A stretch of 64,000 nt of DNA from an uncultured Clostridia bacterium (GTDB lineage: Bacteria > Bacillota > Clostridia > TANB77 > CAG-508), in assembly GCA_934168305.1 (NCBI GenBank), contig CAKPNF010000007.1:14998-78997 (forward strand), written 5' to 3'. The position numbers and the translations under genes are program-made. Every line of letters begins with the position of its first letter. Position 1 is the stretch's first letter. The notes beneath the pieces are model-generated. The model had not been told where the DNA came from. It made no database searches and saw nothing but the letters and a program-made list of their open reading frames with translations. This document shows, piece by piece, positions 41,274-51,621 of the stretch.

Positions 41274-42758
41274 ATGAAAAAAATTAACAAAAAAGACTTA
41301 ATTACATATTCGATAATGTTTATAATAACATGTCTAATATTTTCACCACTTTTAACAGGGCACTATGCATCTGATTCTTATAATATATACAATATAGGAT
41401 ATCATGACTACGCAATAAAATATTCACTAAATGATGGAAGAATATTCATGGCAATATTAGGATTAATCGCAAGTAAAATAAATATATCAATAGACACTTA
41501 TGCTTTTATAACATTATTTTTTGCACTAATAATATCAAATATAACAATAATGGTATTAAATAAAATAATAAAAAAATATAAAGAACCAAAAAATATTTTT
41601 CAAGAAATTATAGTAATAATTATAAGCTATATAACAGTATTTAATTTTATGTATTTAGAAAATATGTACTTTGTAGAATGTATAGTTATGGCTGCAAGTG
41701 TGTTGTTATTTATAATATCAGCCGATATATTAGTAGAAAAAAATAATAAATACTTTATAAAATCAACAATACTAACAATTTTAGGAATAATGTTCTATCA
41801 AGGAACAATAGGAATATTTTTTGCATTTGTATTTTTATTTACAATTTTAAAAAACAAAAATAATATAAAACAAATAATAATAGATCTTATCAAAAGTGGA
41901 ATTATTGCAGCAATAGGAGTATTAGTAGACTTAATAATTGTAAAAATAGTTGGTTGCATTTTAAACATGAATCAATCAAGATATGGAAGTTTAGCCGATA
42001 TATCAAAAAATATAAAATATATTATATCAGTTTTTCCAAGAATCATGAAAGTAAACTGTGGATTATTTCCTAAAAATATATTAATTATATTTTTAAATAT
42101 ATTAACAATAATTGTTGTATTATATCAAGTAAGAAATCTAAAAAAGGGAGATTACACAATATATAAATTTTTAGCAATAATAGTTATAACAATATTAAGT
42201 GGGTTTGTGATACACTTAACAACACTAACAAGTATTGATACAGGAAGACTAAAAAATTCATTAGGAGCTTTAGTAGGAATTATTTTTATTTTCTTGTATA
42301 TAGAAACAGATTTGTTAGACAATAAAGGAAAACTAAGTAAAATAACAATATTAACAATGTTAGTATTTGCTATTATTAATATATTTAATTATGAGAATGT
42401 AATATTACAACATAAAAAGGTAAATTATTTAGAAAAAGAAGAAGTACAAAAGCTAGATGAATATATTAATAATTATGAAGAAACAACAGGAATAAAAGTA
42501 ACTAAGATAGTAAAAATACCATCATATAATAAAAGTAAAGGATATTTCACAAGTATAAAAAATAAATCTATATATGCATATAACTCAATGAGAACTTATT
42601 GGGCAGCAGATGGAATTATTAATTTCTATACAAATAGGAATTTAGTAAATGTAAGAATTACAAAAAAAGAAAAAGAAAATTATGAAAATAATCGAGATGA
42701 ACAAAAAGGATATGAATGTATAGATGATACATTATATATAGATATGTATATAATATAA
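41274..42758 (+). CDS. GtrII-like multi-helix glucosyltransferase-domain membrane protein
   Basis: The 494-residue protein has about ten to twelve membrane helices over residues 10-360. An early extracytoplasmic loop contains GHYASDSYNIYNIGYHDY and LNDGRIFMAILGL, the acidic motif region of the GtrII/glucosyl-transferase family (polyprenyl-linked sugar donors). It may transfer glucose from a lipid carrier to a surface glycan outside the membrane. A C-terminal soluble part of about 110 residues faces outside and is not recognised. The ATG at 41274 follows AGGAAGGGA. Upstream and downstream genes are unrelated, with no glycan cluster here. Family assignment is from the loop motif and topology. 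Confidence 0.7.
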   Translation: MKKINKKDLITYSIMFIITCLIFSPLLTGHYASDSYNIYNIGYHDYAIKYSLNDGRIFMAILGLIASKINISIDTYAFITLFFALIISNITIMVLNKIIKKYKEPKNIFQEIIVIIISYITVFNFMYLENMYFVECIVMAASVLLFIISADILVEKNNKYFIKSTILTILGIMFYQGTIGIFFAFVFLFTILKNKNNIKQIIIDLIKSGIIAAIGVLVDLIIVKIVGCILNMNQSRYGSLADISKNIKYIISVFPRIMKVNCGLFPKNILIIFLNILTIIVVLYQVRNLKKGDYTIYKFLAIIVITILSGFVIHLTTLTSIDTGRLKNSLGALVGIIFIFLYIETDLLDNKGKLSKITILTMLVFAIINIFNYENVILQHKKVNYLEKEEVQKLDEYINNYEETTGIKVTKIVKIPSYNKSKGYFTSIKNKSIYAYNSMRTYWAADGIINFYTNRNLVNVRITKKEKENYENNRDEQKGYECIDDTLYIDMYII

Positions 42759-42797
42759 AATCAAAATAATAAAAAAATTAATTTAAGGAGGAAAAAC

Positions 42798-45530
42798 TTG
42801 AAAAAGCTAGTATTAATTGACGGAAATAGTATAATGAATAGAGCTTTCTATGGAATTATGGGAAGTAAAACTCTAACAACAAAAGATGGAAAATATACAA
42901 ATGCAATATACGGTTTTTTAGCAATACTATTTAAACTATTAGAAGATGAAAAGCCAGAATATATAGCAGTATCATTTGACTTAAAAGCACCAACAGCAAG
43001 ACATAAACTATATGATGGATACAAAGCAAACAGAAAAGGAATGCCAAATGAACTCGCAGAGCAAATGCCAATAATAAAAGAAGTTCTAAAAGCAATGAAT
43101 ATAGATATAGTTGAAAAAGAAGGATATGAAGGCGATGATATAATAGGAACATTATCAAAATATGGAGAAGAAAAAGGATTAGAGGTAATAATTCTTTCAG
43201 GAGATAGAGATACTTTTCAACTAGCAACAGACAAGGTAAAAATACACATCCCAAGAACAAAAGCAGGAAAAACAGAGACAGAAATATATGATAGAAATAA
43301 AGTAAAAGAAGTTTATGGTATAGAACCAAAACAATTAATAGAAGTAAAAGGACTACAAGGAGATACATCTGATAATATTCCAGGAGTTCCAGGAATAGGA
43401 GAAAAAACAGCACTTTCATTAATCCAAAAATATGAAACGATTGACAATTTATATAAAAAATTAGAAGCTGGAGAAGACGATTTAAAAGGAAAACAAAAAG
43501 AAAAAATCGAAGAAAACAAAGATTTAGCTTATCTTTCAAGAACATTAGGAGAAATAAATACAAAAGTACCAATTAATGATACATTAGAAAAATTAAAAAC
43601 TGAAGAATGGGACAAGCCAAAAGTTTTAGAAATTTTCAAAGAATTAAATTTTAAAAGATATATAGATAGATTTAATCTATTAGAAGAATCAAAAAATGGA
43701 AATATAGAAAATGAGCATAAAGAAATAGAAGAATTATATAAAGTTGAGAAGAAATCAATACAAGATATAAAAAATATTTTAATAGAACAAAAAGAAATGA
43801 TTTTTTATATAGATACAGACAAAGATGAGAATCAAGAAAAAATAATAAAAGAAAAAATAACAGGAATAGGAATTTTTAATCCAAAATCAAACGAATCATA
43901 TTATATCAATTTAAATAATAACGAGGATATACAAAATTTAAAAGATATTTTTGAAAATAAAGAAATACTAAAAATAGGAATAGATATAGGAAAGATATAT
44001 ATATTATTAAAACAAGAGCAAATAAATCTAAAAGGAATAAAATTTGACTGTAGTATAGCTGCATATATTTTAAATCCAACGAATAACAAATTAAAAATAG
44101 AAAACTTAGCAGAACAATATTTAGAAATAGATGTTAATGAAGAAATACAAAACAAAGAAAATCAAAAACAAGAACAAATAAATTTATTTGACCAATTAAG
44201 CAGTGAAAATCAAGAAGAAAATAAATCAAATGAAAAAAAGGCAACATATTATTCATATATAATATATAAATTACAAGAAGTGATGACAAAGCAACTTGAA
44301 GAAATAAACGCTATTCAATTATTTAATAATATAGATATGCCAACATTAGAAGTTTTAGCAGACATGCAATGGAATGGAATGTACGCTGATGAAAATGAGT
44401 TAAATAAATTTGGGGATAAATTAAAAGAACAATTAGAAACAAAAACAAAAATAATATATGAAATGGCTGGAGAGGAATTTAATATAAATTCAACTAAACA
44501 ATTAGGAGAAATTTTATTTGAAAAAATGAAACTGCCAGTAATCAAAAAAACAAAAAGCGGATATTCAACAGATGTAGATGTACTAGAAAAATTAAAATCA
44601 GAAGATCCAATAATATCAGAAATATTGGAATATAGACAATTAATGAAATTGAACTCAACATATGTAGAAGGATTAAAACCATATATTAATCCAAAAACAG
44701 GAAGAATACATTCGTTTTTCCATCAAACTATTACAGCAACTGGAAGAATAAGCTCAACAGAACCAAATTTACAAAACATACCAACAAGATTTGAATTAGG
44801 AAAACAAGTAAGAAAAATATTTAAACCAGAAAAAGGAAAAGTATATATAGATGCTGATTATTCACAAATAGAATTAAGAGTATTATCACATATGTCAGAA
44901 GATAAGCACATGGTTCAAGCATTTAAAGAAGGTCAAGATATTCATAAACAAGCAGCATCAAAAGTATTTAAAACACCAATAGAAGAAGTTACAAAAGAGC
45001 AAAGAAGCAATGCAAAAGCTGTAAACTTTGGAATAGTATATGGAATAAGTGATTTTGGATTAGGAGAACAACTAGGAATATCAAGAAAACAAGCAAAAAA
45101 ATATATAGATGAATATTTAACAGAATATGAAGGCATAAAAAAATTTATGGACAATGTAATAGAAAAAGCCAAAGAACAAGGGTATGTAGAAACATTATTT
45201 AATAGAAGAAGATATATACCAGAGTTAAAATCAAATAACTATATGGTAAGACAATTTGGCAACAGAGCAGCAATGAACACTCCAATACAGGGAACTGCTG
45301 CAGATATAATGAAAATAGCTATGATAAATGTTCATAAAGAATTATTAGAAAAAAATTTAAAATCAAAAATTGTTTTACAAGTACATGACGAAATGATGAT
45401 AGAAGCACCAATTGAAGAAGCAGAAGAAGTAAAAAAAATAGTAAAAGAACAAATGGAAAATGCAGTAACATTAAAAGTTCCATTAATAGCAGATGTTTCA
45501 GAGGCAGAAAATTGGTACGAATGTAAATAA
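42798..45530 (+). CDS. polA: DNA polymerase I
   Basis: The 910-residue protein starts at TTG 42798 after AAGGAGG. The 5' nuclease domain (residues 1-290) keeps the acidic sites YEGDDIIGTL and SGDRDTFQL. The middle 3'-5' exonuclease-like domain lacks the metal motif DTET, reading IDTDKDEN, and its other acidic motifs are not evident, so proofreading is probably lost as in Bacillus. The polymerase domain has motif A DADYSQIELRVLSHMS, motif B RSNAKAVNFGIVYG and motif C QVHDEMM. It removes primers and fills repair gaps. A lytic transglycosylase follows 22 bp later, instead of mutM or coaE as in many Firmicutes. Confidence 0.97.
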   Translation: MKKLVLIDGNSIMNRAFYGIMGSKTLTTKDGKYTNAIYGFLAILFKLLEDEKPEYIAVSFDLKAPTARHKLYDGYKANRKGMPNELAEQMPIIKEVLKAMNIDIVEKEGYEGDDIIGTLSKYGEEKGLEVIILSGDRDTFQLATDKVKIHIPRTKAGKTETEIYDRNKVKEVYGIEPKQLIEVKGLQGDTSDNIPGVPGIGEKTALSLIQKYETIDNLYKKLEAGEDDLKGKQKEKIEENKDLAYLSRTLGEINTKVPINDTLEKLKTEEWDKPKVLEIFKELNFKRYIDRFNLLEESKNGNIENEHKEIEELYKVEKKSIQDIKNILIEQKEMIFYIDTDKDENQEKIIKEKITGIGIFNPKSNESYYINLNNNEDIQNLKDIFENKEILKIGIDIGKIYILLKQEQINLKGIKFDCSIAAYILNPTNNKLKIENLAEQYLEIDVNEEIQNKENQKQEQINLFDQLSSENQEENKSNEKKATYYSYIIYKLQEVMTKQLEEINAIQLFNNIDMPTLEVLADMQWNGMYADENELNKFGDKLKEQLETKTKIIYEMAGEEFNINSTKQLGEILFEKMKLPVIKKTKSGYSTDVDVLEKLKSEDPIISEILEYRQLMKLNSTYVEGLKPYINPKTGRIHSFFHQTITATGRISSTEPNLQNIPTRFELGKQVRKIFKPEKGKVYIDADYSQIELRVLSHMSEDKHMVQAFKEGQDIHKQAASKVFKTPIEEVTKEQRSNAKAVNFGIVYGISDFGLGEQLGISRKQAKKYIDEYLTEYEGIKKFMDNVIEKAKEQGYVETLFNRRRYIPELKSNNYMVRQFGNRAAMNTPIQGTAADIMKIAMINVHKELLEKNLKSKIVLQVHDEMMIEAPIEEAEEVKKIVKEQMENAVTLKVPLIADVSEAENWYECK

Positions 45531-45552
45531 AAAAGAAAGGAAGTAATTTTAA

Positions 45553-46116
45553 ATGGTTATTATAAGAAAAAAAACAATAATAATCTTATTAATAATATTA
45601 GTTATATGTATAATAACCATTTTAAATGTTCCAAAGAGAATACAAAAAATAATATACAAAAAAGAATATTCAGAGTATGTTGAAAAATATGCTAAAGAAT
45701 ATAATGTAGATGAGAATTTAGTTTATGCAGTTATAAAAGCAGAAAGCAATTTTAAACCAAAGGCAAAATCCAACAAAGACGCAATTGGATTGATGCAAAT
45801 AGTAGAAAGTACAGCAAAAGAAATTTGTAAAAAAGTTGATATACAAATAAATGATAGAGAATTAAAAGAAAAATTATTAGAACCGGAAGTAAATATAAAT
45901 TTAGGAACTAAATATCTAGCAATATTAATAGAAAGATATCAAAATATAGAGATTGCAATAACAGCATATAATGCTGGAATTGGTACTGTTGATAATTGGA
46001 TTGAAAAAGATATAATAAAGGCCGATGGTTCTAACATAGAAAATATACCATATAAAGAAACAAATAATTATGTAAGAAAAATTTTAAGAGATTATAAGAT
46101 TTATACCAATTTATAG
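45553..46116 (+). CDS. membrane-anchored lytic transglycosylase (SLT domain)
   Basis: The 187-residue protein has a single N-terminal membrane anchor (about 7-25) and an SLT-type lysozyme-like domain. The catalytic Glu64 lies in VIKAESNFKPKA, followed by GLMQI (about 78-82) and AYNAGIGTVDNW (about 141-152). It should cleave murein glycan strands outside the membrane, making anhydromuramyl ends. The ATG follows AAAGGAAG. Position after polA and before a TPR protein is a recurring clostridial arrangement that includes coaE in other genomes; coaE is missing here. No autolysin cell-wall-binding domain is attached. Confidence 0.9.
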   Translation: MVIIRKKTIIILLIILVICIITILNVPKRIQKIIYKKEYSEYVEKYAKEYNVDENLVYAVIKAESNFKPKAKSNKDAIGLMQIVESTAKEICKKVDIQINDRELKEKLLEPEVNINLGTKYLAILIERYQNIEIAITAYNAGIGTVDNWIEKDIIKADGSNIENIPYKETNNYVRKILRDYKIYTNL

Positions 46117-46181
46117 TAGAAAAATACTGGACAAATGATAAAAAATGCAATAAAATAGTTAAGAAAAGGAGAAAAAAACTT

Positions 46182-47408
46182 ATGATTTTAGAACAATTAA
46201 TTTTTACTATACTTGCATTTGGATTATTTATATATATGTTTTTCAGAATGATACAAAAAAACGATACTAATTATATAGGAATTTTAGTAATGCAAGCAAT
46301 AGGAATTGCACTAAATTTTATATCAGTATCAATAAAAAAAGAGTTAGGACCATTCTTTATAACGTTAAAATATATATTTGGAATTATAATACCAATAGCT
46401 ATTTTATCAGTAGAGAAAAAAGGAATTCCATTAATTCAAATTTTAAATGTTGCTAAAGCAAAAATATACTTGAAATTAGGTAACAATAAAAAAGCTAAAG
46501 AACAATTAATAAATTTAGTAACAAAATATCCTGAAAATTATATAGGACATAAAATGTTAGCTGAAATTTACGAACTAGAAGGTGGAATGAGAAAAGCAAT
46601 AGATGAATATGTACAAGCAATAGATATAAATAAAAAAGATTATGATTCATATTACAAAATTGCAGAGTTATTAAATAATCTTGATAAATCTGATGAAGCT
46701 TCAGAAATGTTATTTAATCTTTTAAATAAAAAGCCAGATTATTATAAAGCTACAGAATTACTAGGTGATATTTTATTAACAAAAGAGATGTATAAAGAAG
46801 CGGTTAATGTATATCAAGACGCTCTAAAATATAATCCACTAAGCTTTGAACTAAATTATAATCTTGGAATTGCATACACAATGTTAAATGATTTTCAAAA
46901 TGCAAAAATATGTTATGAAAGAGCTGCAGATATAAATTCACTTAGTTATAATTCAAAATATTCATTAGCAGAAATTGCATTAATTTATAAAGAATTAGAT
47001 GAAGCAGAAAAATATTTTATTGAAGCATTAGAAGAAGAACAACTTGCAGCAGATAGTTATTTTGAACTTTCAAAAATATCTATGATTAAAGGAGATAAAG
47101 AAAAAGCAATTCAATATGCAAATATTGCAATAGATATAGACTCATCAAAAGTTGTTCCAAAAATAAAAAAAGACCCAATCTTTATACCTGTAATAGCCAA
47201 AATTTCTATACCATTTAATTTAAACAAACCTGAAGAACAAGAAAATAAATTAAATGAAAAAGAAATAATAGCTAAAGAACATCTAGAAGATATGTTTGAA
47301 ATAACTAGAAATTTAAGTTATGATGATATAAAGATGCTAAAAAACGAGAAATCAGAAAAAGCAAGAAAAGATATAAACCAAATTGAAAATCAAAGAGAAA
47401 TAGAATAA
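46182..47408 (+). CDS. membrane-anchored tetratricopeptide-repeat protein
   Basis: The 408-residue protein has three membrane helices in residues 1-80 (MILEQLIFTILAFGLFIYMF, then two more) followed by about eight TPR units (about 90-320; pattern AKEQLINLVTKYPENYIGHKM, YKEAVNVYQDALKYNPLSFE, LDEAEKYFIEALEE). The tail is charged and disordered. TPR proteins anchored in the membrane scaffold complexes, but the partners are unknown. Start ATG 46182 follows AAAAGGAGAA. Genes around it (transglycosylase, dpaA, uppP) point to peptidoglycan and sporulation. No enzymatic domain is seen. Confidence 0.82.
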   Translation: MILEQLIFTILAFGLFIYMFFRMIQKNDTNYIGILVMQAIGIALNFISVSIKKELGPFFITLKYIFGIIIPIAILSVEKKGIPLIQILNVAKAKIYLKLGNNKKAKEQLINLVTKYPENYIGHKMLAEIYELEGGMRKAIDEYVQAIDINKKDYDSYYKIAELLNNLDKSDEASEMLFNLLNKKPDYYKATELLGDILLTKEMYKEAVNVYQDALKYNPLSFELNYNLGIAYTMLNDFQNAKICYERAADINSLSYNSKYSLAEIALIYKELDEAEKYFIEALEEEQLAADSYFELSKISMIKGDKEKAIQYANIAIDIDSSKVVPKIKKDPIFIPVIAKISIPFNLNKPEEQENKLNEKEIIAKEHLEDMFEITRNLSYDDIKMLKNEKSEKARKDINQIENQREIE

Positions 47409-47478
47409 CAAATATTCATAAAATTTCAAAAATTAAGTATAATAATAAAGAAATTAAAATTATAGAAAGAGGGATTTT

Positions 47479-48357
47479 ATGAATACAAGTTTTGCAATTA
47501 TTGGTGGAGACCTAAGAATAGTAAAATTAGCGAAAATGTTGGCAGATGATGGTAACAAAGTATATACTTACGGATTAGAAAATGCAGAAGAATTAAAAGA
47601 TAATTCAAATATTATAATGGCGGAAAAGCTAACAGAAGCAGTAAAAGACATAGAAATTGTTATAGGACCTATACCATTTTCAAGTAATGGAAAAGAAATA
47701 AATACACCATTTAGTGATAAAAAAATATCAGTAAGAGAATTAATGCATGTAATAAATGCTAAAATTCTAATAGCAGGAACTATAGCACCAGATGTTTATG
47801 ATTTAGCTAACGATGAATATATAGAAATAATTGATATAATGAAAAGAGAGGAGTTAGCAGTTTTAAACACAATATCAACAGCAGAAGGAGCCATAGAAAT
47901 AATAATTGCAAACACTAATAAAATAATACATGGAAGCAAAGTATTAATATTAGGATTTGGAAGAATAGGAAAAGTATTAGCAAGAAAATTAGCAGGACTT
48001 TCAGCAAAAGTAACATGTGCAGCAAGAAAGGATGAAGATTTAGCTTGGATTAAAGCGTATGGACACATAGGGACTAACATAAACACAATAGGAGAAAATC
48101 TATCTGAATATGATGTAATAATTAATACAGTTCCGCATTTAATATTAACAGAAGAAAGAATCAAACATGTAAAAGATGACAGTTTATTAGTTGATTTAGC
48201 ATCTAATCCAGGCGGAATTGATAAAAAAGCAGCCAAAAATAAAAATTTGAAATTAATATGGGCATTAGCTTTGCCTGGAAAAGTTGCACCAGTCACAACA
48301 GCAGAATTTATAAAAGATACAGTTTATAATATTTTAAAGGAGATATATAAAAAATGA
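47479..48357 (+). CDS. dpaA: dipicolinate synthase subunit A
   Basis: The 292-residue protein has two Rossmann-like parts: IGGDLRIVKLAKMLADDG near the N-terminus, and ILGFGRIGKVLARKLAGLSAKV at about 155-177. DLASNPGGIDKKAA and LALPGKVAPVTTAE are typical of DpaA (SpoVFA). Together with DpaB it oxidises dihydrodipicolinate to dipicolinic acid for spore cores. The expected dpaB (flavoprotein) gene does not follow; uppP overlaps its stop (ATGA, 48354-48357). dpaB may be elsewhere, or EtfA may substitute, as reported for some clostridia. The ATG follows AGAGGGA. No sigma-K-like promoter was assigned. Confidence 0.9.
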   Translation: MNTSFAIIGGDLRIVKLAKMLADDGNKVYTYGLENAEELKDNSNIIMAEKLTEAVKDIEIVIGPIPFSSNGKEINTPFSDKKISVRELMHVINAKILIAGTIAPDVYDLANDEYIEIIDIMKREELAVLNTISTAEGAIEIIIANTNKIIHGSKVLILGFGRIGKVLARKLAGLSAKVTCAARKDEDLAWIKAYGHIGTNINTIGENLSEYDVIINTVPHLILTEERIKHVKDDSLLVDLASNPGGIDKKAAKNKNLKLIWALALPGKVAPVTTAEFIKDTVYNILKEIYKK

Positions 48358-49187
48358 ATGAAATTTTACAAGCATTAATTTTAGGAATAGTTCAAGGACT
48401 AACAGAATTGTTGCCAATATCAAGTTCGGCACATTTAAATTTATTCCCATGGATATTTGGATGGGATGAAATTAGCGCATCATTTGATGTGGCTCTACAT
48501 ATAGGAACATTATTTTCAATAGTTATATTCTTTTTTAAAGATTGGATAGAATTAATAAAAGGTGGATATAACCAAGTTGTAAAAAAAGAAAAATCAACAG
48601 AAGGAAAAATATTTTGGTATATAGTAATATCAACAATACCAACAGCAGTTCTATGTTTGATTTTAGATAAAATATCAGGCATAATTATAGAGAAACTTGC
48701 AGGAAGCTTTAATGTTGAAGAAAAAATGGTAGAAATGTTTTTAATAGCATTTGCTTTAATTATAATGGGTATAGTTTTATATGTGGTAGATAAAAAAGCA
48801 AAATCAAAAACTAAATATGAAGATATTACATTTAAACAATCACTTCTAATAGCAATGTCACAAGCAATAGCAGCAGCATTTCCAGGAGTATCAAGATCAG
48901 GGATTACAATGACAGTTGGTAGAGGAATGGGATTAGAAAGAGAGTCAGTTGCAAAATATTCTTTCTTGTTATCAACACCAATAGTTGCAGCAGCAGCATT
49001 ATATGAACTTAAACATTTTACGTTTAATATTCCGTTTGTAATTGGAGTTTTGGCTAGCTTTATAGTTGGAATAATAGTTATTAAATTCTTACTAAATTAT
49101 TTAAAAAAGGGCAGTTTTAAAGGATTTGCTATATATAGAATTATATTAGGAATATTTGTTATAGGTTTATGCATAATAAGATTATAA
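48354..49187 (+). CDS. uppP: undecaprenyl-diphosphatase UppP/BacA
   Basis: The 277-residue membrane protein has eight or so helices and both family signatures: GLTELLPISSSAHLNLF (about 16-32, with the catalytic Glu and Ser) and GVSRSGITMTVGRGMGLERE (about 182-201, with the Arg). It recycles undecaprenyl diphosphate to the monophosphate for wall synthesis; overexpression gives bacitracin tolerance in other species. Its start overlaps the stop of dpaA by 4 bases, which is a tight translational coupling. A terminator follows. The presence after dpaA suggests that it is expressed with sporulation genes, which is inference. Confidence 0.95.
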   Translation: MNEILQALILGIVQGLTELLPISSSAHLNLFPWIFGWDEISASFDVALHIGTLFSIVIFFFKDWIELIKGGYNQVVKKEKSTEGKIFWYIVISTIPTAVLCLILDKISGIIIEKLAGSFNVEEKMVEMFLIAFALIIMGIVLYVVDKKAKSKTKYEDITFKQSLLIAMSQAIAAAFPGVSRSGITMTVGRGMGLERESVAKYSFLLSTPIVAAAALYELKHFTFNIPFVIGVLASFIVGIIVIKFLLNYLKKGSFKGFAIYRIILGIFVIGLCIIRL

Positions 49188-49197
49188 AAATTTGAAT

Positions 49198-49241
49198 AAA
49201 AACTTCTTAATTAGACAAAAAGTTTAATTAAGGAGTTTTTT
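49198..49241 (+). terminator. terminator after uppP
   Basis: AAAACTTCTTAATTA pairs with TAATTAAGGAGTTTT, followed by TTTTAA. Confidence 0.8.
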
Positions 49242-49335
49242 AATAATGTAAATATTATATTTATATTACAAATATATTAATGTTTAAGTCTCGGAATATT
49301 TTCAAAAAAACCGAAATTTAAAAAGCAATAATGTA

Positions 49336-49364
49336 TTGATAAAAATTATAAAATTTATTATAAT
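49336..49364 (+). promoter_or_regulatory. sigma-A promoter for the ABC-FtsX pair
   Basis: TTGATA (49336-49341) and TATAAT (49359-49364) have a 17-bp spacer. It carries the shared ATGTA upstream of the -35. Confidence 0.75.
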
Positions 49365-49406
49365 TATAAAAAAATATGTAGGATATTTATGGAAGGAGTA
49401 AAACAG

Positions 49407-51617
49407 ATGTTAAAATTAAAAAATGTATCAAAATTTTATTATAATAAAGGTATTATAGCATCTGGGGTTAATAAAGTTAATTTAGAGCTTAAAATAGGAG
49501 AATTTGTAGTAATAACAGGAGAATCAGGAAGTGGGAAAAGTACACTTTTGAATGTAATATCAGGAATTGATAGTTACGAAGAAGGTGAAATGTATATTAA
49601 TGGTAATGAAACAAGCCATTATACAGAAAGAGATTTTGAAGATTATAGAAGAAAATATATAGCAAATATTTTTCAAAGTTTTAATTTAATAAATAGTTAT
49701 ACTGTTTATCAAAACATAGAATTAGTAATGCTCCTAAACGGCTACAAAAAAAGAAAAGTAAAGAAAAAAATATTAGAAATAATTGATCAAGTAGGTCTTA
49801 CTAAATTTAAAAATGCAAAAGTTTCTAAACTATCTGGAGGGCAAAAACAAAGAGTTGCAATAGCGAGGGCAATGGTTAAGGATACACCTATTATTGTAGC
49901 TGATGAACCAACTGGAAATTTAGACTCAAAATCAGCAAATGAAGTTATAGAAATATTAAAAAAAGTTGCTAAAGATAAATTAGTTGTAATGGTTACTCAT
50001 AATATAGAGCAGGTTGAGAAATATGCAACAAGAATTATAAAAATGAATGATGGTAGAATAATAGAAAATACTGAAATAAAGAAAGTAGAGAATGAACCTA
50101 AAGTACAGGAAAGTATATACAATAATATAAGCATCTTTAATAAATATAGACTTGGGGTCAGAAACACATTTAATATTTTATCAAAATTTTTATTGTTATT
50201 TGCGGTATTTTTCTTCATAAGTTCTGCAATTTTAGCTGAATATGCAAGTTTTCAAATGTCAGAAGATGAAGTTTTTGATGAAGGATATAGTATAGCATTT
50301 AGAGATTTATCAGAGAATAGAATTATTATTAATAAAAAAGATAGAACAGCTTTTAATTCTGATGATTATGAAAAAATTAAACAATTATCTAATATTGATT
50401 ATATAGTAGAGGACGATATATTTTTAGATACTGGTGTTGCATTGGCTAAAGATGAAAAAAGCTTTTATGGATATTTAAGAAACATACAATCTTTTAAAGA
50501 TAATGTAGATTTAGGCAGAATGCCAGAAAATGAAAATGAAATTATCCTAAAAATAAATAAAGACCATTTTTATATTCAAGAAACACTAGATGAAGTATTA
50601 AATAAAAGTTTTTCTGTTTTAAAGTCAGAGGAATTAGATTCGTATACAGATGAAAAGGTAATGGAATTAACTATCGTTGGAATAAAATATAATGAAAATA
50701 AAAATGATTATGATGCTTTATATTATGTGTCAGAGACAATTTTAAATAGATTGAGAAGTGATATGAATAAAAACTATAGTAATATGAAAATATTTTTAAA
50801 TAATAAATATGAAGAATTTGGAGTTGAAGCAAGTGAAAATGTAGAAAGAGGAAAGGCTGTTGTAGATGACGAATTAAGGTATCAATTTAAAAATTATAAA
50901 ATCATAAATCAACCATTAAATATATATGTAAACAATATCTATTATACAGATGAATTAGATTTATCTATCTCAAATACATATACAAAATCAAATTTCAAAA
51001 GATTAACAGGTCTATCTAAATATGATAATAATAGATATAAAATTTTTATAAATAAAGATGATTTCGAATCACTTTACAACAAGCCGTCATATCAATCAAG
51101 TGTATATGTTAAAGATACAAATAGCATAGAAGAAACAATTACAGAACTTGATAATTTGAATTTAGAGGCAAAAATGGTAACGGACTTTAAAGTTAATGAA
51201 GATGCCACATATAAAAGAATTATAAAAATAATAAAGGTAGTAGTAACTATTATTCTTATTATTGTTTTATTCTTTATTTCTTATTTAATAATTAGAATAA
51301 TATTAAAATCAAGAAATATATACTATACAACTTTAAGAATGTTAGGTGCAACATATAAAAATGTAAAAAGAATTTTAGATATAGAATTATTTACAAATGC
51401 AACTATATCGTATGGTGCTTTACTATTATTTATATATAGCATAAAAAATAATATAATAAGTTTAGAATATATTTCCAAATTAATAAATTATATAGGATTA
51501 AGAGAATATGTATTTATATATATTGTTTTGATAATTATATCTAGATTGATTTCAATAAAGTTCGCAAGAAAATTATTTAAAAACACAGCAATAAATACAT
51601 ATAATGAAGAGGTGTAG
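49407..51617 (+). CDS. ABC transporter, ATPase fused to FtsX-like permease (first of pair)
   Basis: The 736-residue protein has an N-terminal LolD/MacB-type ATPase: Walker [10 protein letters not shown] (about 38-46), [23 protein letters not shown] and the switch VTHN. Residues about 245-265 form one membrane helix, then a large extracytoplasmic domain (about 270-590) and three C-terminal helices. This is the MacB-like fused half, acting as mechanotransmission ABC. A start at 49407 is chosen because GGAAGGAG precedes it; an ATG at 49389 overlaps that site. It has its own promoter and is followed 4 bp later by its partner. No two-component system or peptide gene is adjacent, so the substrate (peptide antibiotic, lipid, envelope protein) is unknown. 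Confidence 0.88.
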   Translation: MLKLKNVSKFYYNKGIIASGVNKVNLELKIGEFVVITGESGSGKSTLLNVISGIDSYEEGEMYINGNETSHYTERDFEDYRRKYIANIFQSFNLINSYTVYQNIELVMLLNGYKKRKVKKKILEIIDQVGLTKFKNAKVSKLSGGQKQRVAIARAMVKDTPIIVADEPTGNLDSKSANEVIEILKKVAKDKLVVMVTHNIEQVEKYATRIIKMNDGRIIENTEIKKVENEPKVQESIYNNISIFNKYRLGVRNTFNILSKFLLLFAVFFFISSAILAEYASFQMSEDEVFDEGYSIAFRDLSENRIIINKKDRTAFNSDDYEKIKQLSNIDYIVEDDIFLDTGVALAKDEKSFYGYLRNIQSFKDNVDLGRMPENENEIILKINKDHFYIQETLDEVLNKSFSVLKSEELDSYTDEKVMELTIVGIKYNENKNDYDALYYVSETILNRLRSDMNKNYSNMKIFLNNKYEEFGVEASENVERGKAVVDDELRYQFKNYKIINQPLNIYVNNIYYTDELDLSISNTYTKSNFKRLTGLSKYDNNRYKIFINKDDFESLYNKPSYQSSVYVKDTNSIEETITELDNLNLEAKMVTDFKVNEDATYKRIIKIIKVVVTIILIIVLFFISYLIIRIILKSRNIYYTTLRMLGATYKNVKRILDIELFTNATISYGALLLFIYSIKNNIISLEYISKLINYIGLREYVFIYIVLIIISRLISIKFARKLFKNTAINTYNEEV

Positions 51618-51621
51618 AAAT

